DNA of 5,345 nucleotides from Euryarchaeota archaeon UBA10. GTDB lineage: Archaea > Thermoplasmatota > Poseidoniia > Poseidoniales > Poseidoniaceae. Below the pieces are notes generated by a model. It had not been told where the DNA came from and did no database searches. It saw only the letters and a list, made by a program, of their open reading frames with translations. The stretch covers positions 705 to 6,049 of the forward strand of contig DAGO01000056.1 in assembly GCA_002498185.1 (NCBI GenBank). The letters run 5' to 3'. The position numbers were made by a program, and so were the translations under genes. Shown here in pieces: positions 1 to 5,345 of this stretch (positions within the stretch are counted from its first letter, which is position 1; each line of letters begins with the position of its first letter).

Positions 1-510
1 TTGGCAGGTTCAGCATCGATCACGGAGAATCCTTGGCGAATGGATGTAGCATTAGCAGACCGCTGCAGTAAACGTACAGGACACTTGTTCATCGCCCTGA
101 ACAATCAAACAGAACAGGACCGCCATTTGCGGGTCGAGGTTATTGTCCCTGGCGGAATGCCTGAAAAGCAAGAACACCGTTTCGAATTGCTTTCGTGTCC
201 CGGCCCAGAATCTGCGGTGAAGATTACAGATCCACTTGTTGAAGACGCACTAGATTGGATGCCAAAATATCTCGAAAAAGGAATTATTTTGTGGATTGGC
301 GTTGCATGGAATGAAAACGTGAAAGGTCGCAGAAATGTTCAGGTGATTTTACGTGATGATGATGGGAATGTTATCGGTTCCAGAATCATCAAAACCCGCG
401 TACTGGCAGGTGAAAGCAATATTTCTAGACAACGTTTGAGGCGCATGCTAAAGGCGCGATTAAAGGGCGAAACTTCTCTACCAATAGTGGATTCAGCAAC
501 CTCCCTTTAG
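1..510 (+). CDS. Hypothetical protein, beta-rich, possibly 5'-truncated
   Basis: I do not recognise this protein and assign no function. The frame is open from the first base of the window, where a TTG could serve as start, so the gene may begin upstream. An internal ATG at 40-42 lies 12 bases after a GGAG (24-27), which is a rather long spacing. The 169 residues show alternating hydrophobic segments that look like beta strands (about 27-34, 43-50, 94-103, 112-119 and 124-135), with a polar turn DDDGN at 119-123. This suggests a small beta-sandwich or similar fold. A basic helix-like end follows (143-155, RQRLRRMLKARLK). There is no signal peptide, membrane segment or metal motif. It ends with TAG 65 bp before the flavoprotein gene on the same strand, so it may or may not share that transcript. 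Coding status is supported by the long open frame and plausible composition. Confidence 0.6.
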   Translation: MAGSASITENPWRMDVALADRCSKRTGHLFIALNNQTEQDRHLRVEVIVPGGMPEKQEHRFELLSCPGPESAVKITDPLVEDALDWMPKYLEKGIILWIGVAWNENVKGRRNVQVILRDDDGNVIGSRIIKTRVLAGESNISRQRLRRMLKARLKGETSLPIVDSATSL

Positions 511-514
511 GGAG
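501..514 (+). other. Small hairpin over the stop codon of the first gene
   Basis: CTCCC (501-505) pairs with GGGAG (510-514) around a TTTA loop, and the TAG stop codon (508-510) lies partly in the loop. There is no U-run after it, so it is not a standard terminator. The GGGAG arm is also a possible ribosome binding site for an ATG at 520, which the hairpin would hide. A stem of only 5 bp can occur by chance. Confidence 0.3.
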
Positions 515-562
515 AATCTATGCGCGTTACTTATGACATGCCCACACTTCGCACACCCTACC

Positions 563-569
563 GGAGGTG
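563..569 (+). promoter_or_regulatory. Ribosome binding site that sets the flavoprotein start
   Basis: GGAGGTG ends 6 bases before the GTG at 576, which is ideal spacing. The in-frame GTG at 567 lies inside this site and has no usable site of its own, so 576 is the better start. Confidence 0.65.
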
Positions 570-575
570 GAGTAC

Positions 576-2207
576 GTGGAAGCATGGGACATCATCGTAA
601 TCGGAGACGGGCCAGCCGCACTCAGAGCATCAGCAAGCGCAGCACAAGCAGGAGCATCTACTTTGATGATGTCTGCAGACAGTCTTGGGGTTGGTAACAG
701 CTCAGCAGTTGATGGCATTGCAGCACCTCTCAAAGAGAGCACTACCAAATCTCACAGAGATGATACAATACGTGCTGGCGGTTTCCTATGTGACCAAGAC
801 ATCGTATCTCACAGAGTTTCTCAAGCAACTCGCCAAGTGGACTTGTTGGAGCGGTGGGGAGTGGTTTTCCGTAGAGACGCAGACGGCATTCCACTGGTTC
901 GAAAAGCATCGGGGCACACTTTGCCAAGATTGGCTGGTGCCGGGGACTCGATGGTGCGCGGCACTCAACAAGTTCTCGAGGAACAGTGCATGAAACACGG
1001 CGTTGTCCGCCGAGGCGATCAAGTACCTCTTGAACTGGTCCACTCAGGTGAACAAATTCATGGAGTCATCGCTCTAGATATGACCACAGGCTTACTCAAC
1101 GCCTTACAGGCAAAATCAGTAATTATCGCCGATGGTGGATATGAAGGAATCTGGACAGGAAGCAACGTAGGACTTGGTTTGGATATAGCAATGAAAGCAG
1201 GGCTTGCAGTGAGAGATTTAGAATTCGTCGCATGGGCGCCATTAGCAGTGAGCGGAACAAATGTTGTTCTGCCAATCGGCCTTCTAGCAGACGGAGCGAC
1301 ACTACACCATTCTAACGGCACTCCAATCGATGTTGATTTAACGGCAGATACCACCGCTTTAGCTACCGCAATCGGCTCTAATTCAGACGCTGTTTTAGAT
1401 GCAAGAAACATGGGCGAATCATCGGTTTGGTGGGCTCAAACTTTCGAATTAGTTAGCCAAAGACTTGGAATCAATATGAAGAAACAAACAGTACCAATCC
1501 ATCCAAGAGTTGCGACTACCATCGGTGGAATCGCTACTGATGAGCACGGACGTGCAGTAACTGGAAGATGGTCTCGCTGGTTCACAGGATTGTATGCTGC
1601 AGGCGACTCAGCATGCTCTGGATTACATGGTGCTGGATTAATCGCAGGCAACAGATTGCTTGATTCAATGGCAGGAGGAGCTGCTGCTGGAGAACACGCA
1701 GCAGACCATGCTGGAAAGACTTCGCACACGGGAAGAGCAGCGCTTGAAATCGCACTTGGAGCGGTGGAAGCAGACCTAGATTTTGACATGGCAGGTGCTG
1801 AAGAAGGGCCGGTACAGAGAGCAGGACCGTTATTCGCCAAGTTAGCGGAAGTTATGCAAGCAAGCATGGGCTATTCTAGAGACGCACAAGGACTCGAGTC
1901 CGCTTTGGAATCATTGGATGCATTGGCAGATTCCGCTGGCAAATTACACCTTGACGATTCTGGCAGATTATTCAACACGAATCTACTTGAAGCACTGCGA
2001 TTAAAAGCGGGAATTAGATTGGCTAAGGCTACGGTTCAAAGTGCAATGTCGAGAACGGAAAGCCGAGGCACTCACCAAAGAACAGATTTCACAGATCAGG
2101 ACGATGATCAATTACATCACACATTGATAGATATTGATGGTAACCTTTCCACATTAGCAATTCGAAAGGGAACATCAGGCACTTGGGTACTATCTCCTAG
2201 TGAATGA
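576..2207 (+). CDS. FAD-dependent oxidoreductase, SdhA/FrdA-fold paralogue lacking the dicarboxylate site
   Basis: This 543-residue protein has the length and domain order of succinate dehydrogenase/fumarate reductase flavoprotein subunits. Residues 5-25 form the N-terminal FAD fold, with GDGPAA at 10-15 (third glycine replaced by Ala). GHTLPR (113-118) matches the family's GHSFPR block. GLYAAGDSAC (338-347) is the second FAD block, followed by HGAGLIAGNRLLD (351-363). The C-terminal helical domain is well kept: FNTNLLEAL (466-474), ESRGTH (495-500), RTDF (502-505). The active site is not kept. FHPTG reads WAPLA (220-224), RGEGG reads near ADGAT (238-242), HYxxGGI reads ATTIGGI (313-319), and NRLGGNS reads GLIAGNR (354-360). 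The His that covalently holds FAD is not seen near 41-47. FAD binding is therefore likely, but succinate or fumarate turnover is not, and the substrate is unknown. The stop overlaps the next start (ATGA, 2204-2207). There is no signal peptide; it should be cytosolic. Confidence 0.88.
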   Translation: MEAWDIIVIGDGPAALRASASAAQAGASTLMMSADSLGVGNSSAVDGIAAPLKESTTKSHRDDTIRAGGFLCDQDIVSHRVSQATRQVDLLERWGVVFRRDADGIPLVRKASGHTLPRLAGAGDSMVRGTQQVLEEQCMKHGVVRRGDQVPLELVHSGEQIHGVIALDMTTGLLNALQAKSVIIADGGYEGIWTGSNVGLGLDIAMKAGLAVRDLEFVAWAPLAVSGTNVVLPIGLLADGATLHHSNGTPIDVDLTADTTALATAIGSNSDAVLDARNMGESSVWWAQTFELVSQRLGINMKKQTVPIHPRVATTIGGIATDEHGRAVTGRWSRWFTGLYAAGDSACSGLHGAGLIAGNRLLDSMAGGAAAGEHAADHAGKTSHTGRAALEIALGAVEADLDFDMAGAEEGPVQRAGPLFAKLAEVMQASMGYSRDAQGLESALESLDALADSAGKLHLDDSGRLFNTNLLEALRLKAGIRLAKATVQSAMSRTESRGTHQRTDFTDQDDDQLHHTLIDIDGNLSTLAIRKGTSGTWVLSPSE

Positions 2208-2686
2208 AACACCCTCAAAACTTTGAGGTGTGCGTACTTCGAATGCTCATGGCAGAGCCCACTCTTTTCGAGAAAATCCTTGCTGGAGAAATCCCTGGGA
2301 ACTTTATTTGCCGAGGAGACGGGTGGGCGTCCTTCCTCGATGTGTTCCCTCGCTCACAAGGACACACACTGGTTGTGCTAGAAAATCCCTCGCAGAGATT
2401 AGCCGACTTATCCGATTCAGATTTGATGAAGTTATTTTCCGGAGTTAAGCAAACTCAGTCAAAATTATCCAATTATTTTGAAACAACAGATTTCACTGTT
2501 GCAATTCACGATGGTCCTTTGGCAGGCCAAGAGATTCCTCATGTTCATGTTCATGTTATTCCACGTAAACAAGGCGATGGCGGTAGAGCTTTACCGGCTA
2601 TGTTCCCTAATGCTGCGCCTCCAAATCCACCAGATTTCGCTGCACTTGCAAATCTGTGTAATGAAATAAAGGAGGCCACTCAATGA
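2204..2686 (+). CDS. HIT-family nucleotide hydrolase/transferase
   Basis: HIT proteins are small cytosolic enzymes that cleave nucleoside phosphoramidates, acyl-adenylates or dinucleoside polyphosphates through a His-AMP intermediate. The signature HVHVHVIP is at 113-120, with His113, His115 and the nucleophilic His of the triad (His117 by this count). The N-terminal core is also typical: LFEKILAGEIPGNF (21-34), FLDVFP (44-49), GHTLVV (53-58), and GQEIPH (108-113). From 2204 it has 160 residues. The start at 2204 overlaps the upstream stop as ATGA but has no clear binding site. ATG codons at 2243 and 2249 would give the family's usual length, since the core begins just after Met16, and a GAGGTG (2225-2230) lies 12 bases ahead of 2243. 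The first 15 residues are therefore doubtful. The stop overlaps the acyltransferase start. The partner substrate is not shown by the sequence; clearing a nucleotidyl by-product of the neighbouring enzymes is only a guess. Confidence 0.9.
   Translation: MKHPQNFEVCVLRMLMAEPTLFEKILAGEIPGNFICRGDGWASFLDVFPRSQGHTLVVLENPSQRLADLSDSDLMKLFSGVKQTQSKLSNYFETTDFTVAIHDGPLAGQEIPHVHVHVIPRKQGDGGRALPAMFPNAAPPNPPDFAALANLCNEIKEATQ
2209..2231 (+). other. Hairpin at the flavoprotein/HIT junction
   Basis: CCTCAAA (2213-2219) and TTTGAGG (2222-2228) are perfect inverted copies separated by AC. Past a bulged C (2212), three more pairs form (2209-2211 with 2229-2231). No U-run follows. It sits right after the ATGA overlap and before the alternative HIT starts at 2243 and 2249, so it could influence coupling or start choice, or be a chance structure. 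Confidence 0.4.
2671..2675 (+). promoter_or_regulatory. Ribosome binding site of the acyltransferase gene
   Basis: GGAGG lies 7 bases before the ATG at 2683, inside the last codons of the HIT gene. With the ATGA overlap this firmly sets the start. Confidence 0.7.
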
Positions 2687-4221
2687 AGAAAGGCTTTGAT
2701 GGCGCAAGAGACCATCACGGCGATTTGTTACCCGAATTATCGGCGTCAGCAACTCGAATGAAGTATGACAAATTAATCGATGCGCCACTTCCAACCTTTG
2801 ACAAAAACTACCCCGGGTCACCGTTTTTCACTGAATTGGGATACTTCATGCTCAGACGAACAATGTATTCTCAATTCAGAACTTTTGAGACCACTGGCGG
2901 AGAGAATGTACCTACAGACAGGGGTAGCATGTGTTCAGCATGGCACACTAACGGTTTAATGGACCCAATTGCGATTTTCTTAACTCATCCAAAGAAATTC
3001 GTTGTCGGCGGCCGTCACGACCTGGTCACTCGCCCAATTCTAGGCTTCTGGGCGCGTAAATTCGCAGTTCAACCAGTGGTCCGTAAAGCAGAATTGTTGC
3101 GAGGCGGCTGTTCTGAAGAAGAAGCGAGCTACCTTAATGGGCGCTCATTGCTTAACTTAGCAACTGGAATCTCTCATGGATTTGGTTGTGCATTATTCCC
3201 CGAAGGAACCAGCCACTCAGAGAGCCACCTGATCCGACTCAAAACAGGGCCTTTCCGAACGGTCTTAGCAGCAGCAGCTCACGCTAAAGCGAATGGAAGG
3301 AAGATACCAACACTAATTCCAATTGGATTACATTTCAGGACCAGGCATTTGTTCAGGACAGATTGCTGGGTAGAGTATGGAGAACCAATTGAACTTCCAC
3401 ACGACCAACTTCCTTCTGAATTGATTGAAACCGTAGGTGCAGGAGATTGGATGGAGCCTCCTGCAGAGGTTGTAACTGGGTTAAGGGACCTTTTGAAAGA
3501 GAAATTAGAGCCCCTTACGCCCAACCGCGAGACATTCAGCGAAGTTCACCGAGATTCAGTTATAGCTCACGTCCAAAGGCGCATCCAAAACAAGCCAGAG
3601 TTGACTTGGAGAGAAGAAGTGCTAGAGATTCGCAGACTTAAGAGCGAACCAGCAACCCCCGAAATTCAAGAGATTGCTACAAGAGTTGGAGATAAACTGG
3701 ACGAATATGGATTGGATGGACGGGATATCAATTCCAAGTGCGATGGTCTCAGAGGATTTTCTCCTATTGGTGCAGTAGCGAATTTACTGAAATTCATTCC
3801 GTTTATGTTATTCTTGCCGACTTTGATACTTGGTATGGGCTGGCAAATCGCACTAGGCAGATACCTTGGTGACCGCACCGATGAGGGGCTGGATGCTAGA
3901 ACCTCTTACCACATGCTGTTCGGAATGTTCGGCTCGATGTTATGGTGGCCAATTATGGCGACAATATTGACAGCATTAGCAATAATTTTCAATTCTGATT
4001 TGGAATATGATTTGGTTGGGATGTTTGGTAGTGAACTGTGGCAAGAAGGGCTAGCAATTGCAACGCTATGGGTTTCAGCAATTGTGATATTCTGGATTTC
4101 GGCAATTTCATTCGCCAATGGCTGGGACGCTGTATCTGATTTTACCAAGTGGATTCGTAGAATGAAATGCAACTCGCTAGTAAGTTCAGATATCAAAAAA
4201 TTGCATGACTTGCTAAAGTGA
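2683..4221 (+). CDS. PlsC/Gat1-like glycerolipid acyltransferase with C-terminal membrane segments
   Basis: This family moves an acyl chain onto glycerol-3-phosphate, lysophosphatidate or dihydroxyacetone phosphate, at the cytosolic face of the membrane. All four acyltransferase blocks are visible in the 512 residues. Block I is WHTNGLMDP (87-95), with His88 and Asp94 five residues apart rather than the usual four. Block II is GFWARKFAVQPVVR (121-134). Block III is FPEGTSHSESHLIRLKTG (172-189). Block IV is LIPIGLHF (211-218), followed by VEYGEPIEL (230-238). The HX5D spacing and the FPEGTSH...LKTG form recall the Gat1/SCT1-like branch and its bacterial relatives more than short PlsC enzymes. 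A charged helical linker (about 281-355) leads to three likely membrane segments at about 368-391, 410-436 and 455-478. The start has GGAGG at good spacing. It is coupled to the HIT gene upstream and followed 28 bp later by the DUF2299-like gene. The acyl donor and acceptor cannot be read from the sequence. Confidence 0.88.
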   Translation: MKKGFDGARDHHGDLLPELSASATRMKYDKLIDAPLPTFDKNYPGSPFFTELGYFMLRRTMYSQFRTFETTGGENVPTDRGSMCSAWHTNGLMDPIAIFLTHPKKFVVGGRHDLVTRPILGFWARKFAVQPVVRKAELLRGGCSEEEASYLNGRSLLNLATGISHGFGCALFPEGTSHSESHLIRLKTGPFRTVLAAAAHAKANGRKIPTLIPIGLHFRTRHLFRTDCWVEYGEPIELPHDQLPSELIETVGAGDWMEPPAEVVTGLRDLLKEKLEPLTPNRETFSEVHRDSVIAHVQRRIQNKPELTWREEVLEIRRLKSEPATPEIQEIATRVGDKLDEYGLDGRDINSKCDGLRGFSPIGAVANLLKFIPFMLFLPTLILGMGWQIALGRYLGDRTDEGLDARTSYHMLFGMFGSMLWWPIMATILTALAIIFNSDLEYDLVGMFGSELWQEGLAIATLWVSAIVIFWISAISFANGWDAVSDFTKWIRRMKCNSLVSSDIKKLHDLLK

Positions 4222-4236
4222 ACGGTTCAAGTTAGT

Positions 4237-4240
4237 GGAG
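4237..4240 (+). promoter_or_regulatory. Ribosome binding site that sets the start of the next gene
   Basis: GGAG (extended by TG) lies 9 bases before the ATG at 4250. The in-frame GTG at 4235 overlaps this site and has none of its own, so 4250 is preferred. Confidence 0.5.
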
Positions 4241-4249
4241 TGTTTCGGA

Positions 4250-4888
4250 ATGGATATGTCGCCCGAGGATGCAGAGAGACTTGTCCGGTCTTGGCTTGCC
4301 AGCGAACGGATTGAAATACGTGAGCAAGACGACCCGCGCGCGCACATGCATTTGCTAGTCAAATACCCTCAAGGAAAGAATGGACACATGTTCGCAGTCG
4401 TCATTCCAAAGGGCAGAGACTTACTCGCAATTTCATCTATGACAAGAGTTGATGAAGGCCAACAAGAAGCTATGAGAGGCTTGATGAAAACAGATGAAGA
4501 AGAGTGGAAAACTTGGATGCATGAGTGCCGAATGCAGTTGATTGCATCAGGAGTTGATTGGGGAATTCACCTTGGACATTCGGGCAAAGAGAGACCCGGT
4601 CCGCTACAAGCATTCAATGTTAGCGAGCCACTATGGTTTGATGGATTAACTAAGAACGAAATGATGCAAAATCTGCGTAGTTTGTGGCTAGCAAAACTAG
4701 GAGTCATTCACGAAATCAAATACACGTTTGGGGCGGGAACTGGAAATCCAGGACCTGTTGATGACTGGAAAAACAAGAAAGATGGCAGACAAAGAGTCGG
4801 CAGACCATCTTCTCCTCAACCGACAGAAATCCAAACGGACGAATCCATGTCCTTCGGTGAAGATTTCGACCCTACAGATTGGCTTTGA
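4250..4888 (+). CDS. DUF2299-like protein with acidic C-terminal tail
   Basis: From the ATG at 4250 the product has 212 residues; a GTG at 4235 would add five. It has no signal peptide or membrane segment. The first 160 residues look like a compact alpha/beta domain: an N-terminal helix (about 4-20, EDAERLVRSWLAS), a strand pair with HMHLLVKYP (32-40), HMFAVVIPKGRDLLAISS (46-63), then two amphipathic helices (about 70-100 and 134-150). The order resembles archaeal DUF2299 proteins, whose function is unknown; this match is from memory and moderate. After IKYTFG (156-161) about 51 residues look disordered, rich in Gly, Pro, Asp and Lys, and end in FGEDFDPTDWL. Two stops in frame follow (TGA TAG). 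The gene is 28 bp after the acyltransferase, so it is probably the last gene of the same operon. A link to lipid synthesis is inferred from position alone. Confidence 0.78.
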   Translation: MDMSPEDAERLVRSWLASERIEIREQDDPRAHMHLLVKYPQGKNGHMFAVVIPKGRDLLAISSMTRVDEGQQEAMRGLMKTDEEEWKTWMHECRMQLIASGVDWGIHLGHSGKERPGPLQAFNVSEPLWFDGLTKNEMMQNLRSLWLAKLGVIHEIKYTFGAGTGNPGPVDDWKNKKDGRQRVGRPSSPQPTEIQTDESMSFGEDFDPTDWL

Positions 4889-4910
4889 TAGGCGTATGTT
4901 ACGAATCAAT

Positions 4911-4934
4911 CGCGTATGACCCGAGAGGGTCGCG
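4911..4934 (+). other. Leader hairpin 1 with GAGA tetraloop
   Basis: GACCC (4918-4922) and GGGTC (4927-4931) close a GAGA loop, a GNRA tetraloop. CGC (4911-4913) can pair with GCG (4932-4934), leaving GTAT bulged. No U-run follows, so a hairpin-type terminator is unlikely. It lies in the 95-bp gap before the secreted-protein gene. Confidence 0.45.
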
Positions 4935-4946
4935 GTTAAGTACCAG

Positions 4947-4970
4947 TAGTGACACCAAAAAGTGTCGTTA
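4947..4970 (+). other. Leader hairpin 2 directly before the ribosome binding site
   Basis: TAGTGACAC (4947-4955) pairs with GTGTCGTTA (4962-4970), nine pairs including two G-T wobbles, around a CAAAAA loop. It ends one base before the GGAAGG binding site of the secreted-protein gene, a position where folding would affect translation or protect the mRNA 5' end. Confidence 0.45.
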
Positions 4971-4976
4971 GGAAGG
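4971..4976 (+). promoter_or_regulatory. Ribosome binding site of the secreted-protein gene
   Basis: GGAAGG lies 7 bases before the ATG at 4984. It is a slightly imperfect site but well placed, and a signal peptide begins right after this start. Confidence 0.55.
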
Positions 4977-4983
4977 TTTCTAC

Positions 4984-5345
4984 ATGGGACAAAAGATGAA
5001 GTCAATTAGCCTTGCAGCAATTATGCTGCTTTCAACACTATCTGGAATTATGATGGCAGCTCCGGCTGCCGCAACGCAAGTTGTCATTACTGAAGCGATT
5101 CAAGTCGTGGACGGCGGAGGTTCATCCGACCGCATGTCAGCGGTTGCTGCTGACTCTGAAGGCAACGTTCACGTTGTTTGGAGTCGCTCCAATCAGCACT
5201 TGTATTACTCAATGATTTCACCACGCGGAGACACGCTGATTGATGCAACTCAAGTTACAGGCGCAGGTCTTCACAAAATCTACCACCCAGATATGGTAAT
5301 TGACGAGAACGACCGCGTCCACATTGTATGGGCCGACCATTCAGG
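4984..5345 (+). CDS. Secreted repeat protein, sialidase/BNR-like, 3'-truncated by the window
   Basis: The frame stays open to the last base, giving 120 codons of a longer gene. Residues 1-31 form a clear Sec signal peptide: basic start MGQKMK, a hydrophobic core (7-24), and APAAA (26-30) as a likely cleavage site before Thr31-Gln32. The mature part contains two similar units: SAVAADSEGNVHVVWSRS (52-69) and PDMVIDENDRVHIVWADH (102-119), about 50 residues apart. This pattern (small residues, Asp, turn, V-H-hydrophobic-V-W) resembles blades of sialidase/BNR-type beta-propellers found in large exported proteins of planktonic archaea and bacteria. LYYSMISPRGDTLI (73-86) fits the strand pair between them. 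The protein should be exported or on the cell surface. Whether it is an enzyme, an adhesin or a surface-layer part cannot be told from this fragment. The 95-bp structured gap before it suggests its own transcript, separate from the upstream operon. Confidence 0.85.
   Translation, partial: MGQKMKSISLAAIMLLSTLSGIMMAAPAAATQVVITEAIQVVDGGGSSDRMSAVAADSEGNVHVVWSRSNQHLYYSMISPRGDTLIDATQVTGAGLHKIYHPDMVIDENDRVHIVWADHS

Noticed and set aside
501..514. CTCCC/GGGAG hairpin as a transcription terminator
   Set aside because: The stem has only 5 pairs and no U-run follows; it is kept only as a possible small structure.
527..536. TTACTTATGA as an archaeal TATA box for the flavoprotein operon (and TTAAGTA at 4936-4942 for the secreted gene)
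   Set aside because: The spacing to the starts would fit short leaders, but the match to a TATA/BRE consensus is weak and such AT-rich strings are common, so no promoter is called.
1058..1411. 117-codon open frame on the - strand
   Set aside because: It lies wholly inside the flavoprotein gene, whose family motifs are on the + strand; its translation shows no recognisable domain.
1436..1867. 143-codon open frame on the - strand
   Set aside because: It is antisense to conserved flavoprotein blocks; its Ala/Pro/Ser-rich composition is typical of a shadow frame.
576..2207. Calling the flavoprotein a true succinate dehydrogenase (sdhA) or L-aspartate oxidase (nadB)
   Set aside because: The dicarboxylate-binding His and Arg residues shared by those enzymes are missing, and no sdhB or NAD-pathway gene is adjacent.
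3906..4196. 96-codon open frame on the - strand
   Set aside because: It is antisense to the membrane segments of the acyltransferase, with no good start site or motif.
4697..5005. 102-codon open frame on the - strand covering the 4889-4983 gap
   Set aside because: It overlaps the end of the DUF2299-like gene and the start of the secreted protein, both well supported on the + strand, and its sequence is not protein-like.

Overview
The window reads as a chromosomal piece of an uncultured marine archaeon, most likely Marine Group II / Candidatus Poseidoniales. This is an inference from three things: the style of the secreted protein at the right end (signal peptide followed by Asp-box-like 'NVHVVW' and 'RVHIVW' repeats), a small cytosolic protein resembling the archaeal DUF2299 family, and moderate GC with ATG and GTG starts behind GGAG/GGAGG sites. 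No rRNA, tRNA, mobile element or CRISPR is present to confirm it.

All recognisable genes are on the + strand. From left to right they are: (1) an unrecognised beta-rich protein (1-510) whose true 5' end may lie outside the window; (2) a 65-bp gap with a small hairpin and a possible 26-codon ORF; (3) an SdhA/FrdA-fold flavoprotein (576-2207); (4) a HIT-family nucleotide hydrolase (2204-2686); (5) a PlsC/Gat1-like membrane glycerolipid acyltransferase (2683-4221); (6) a DUF2299-like protein with an acidic tail (4250-4888); (7) a 95-bp leader with two tandem hairpins; (8) the start of a secreted repeat protein that runs off the right edge (4984-5345).

Genes 3 to 5 are joined by two ATGA stop/start overlaps, and gene 6 follows after 28 bp, so 576-4888 looks like one translationally coupled operon. 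The two observations most worth pursuing are in it. The flavoprotein keeps the FAD fold and the C-terminal helical domain of succinate dehydrogenase/fumarate reductase subunit A, but by eye it has lost every dicarboxylate-binding and catalytic residue. The acyltransferase is of the bacterial/eukaryotic ester-lipid type, with an HX5D variant of block I, which is unexpected in an organism that should make ether lipids. Their coupling allows, but does not prove, a joint role in making or modifying a membrane lipid.
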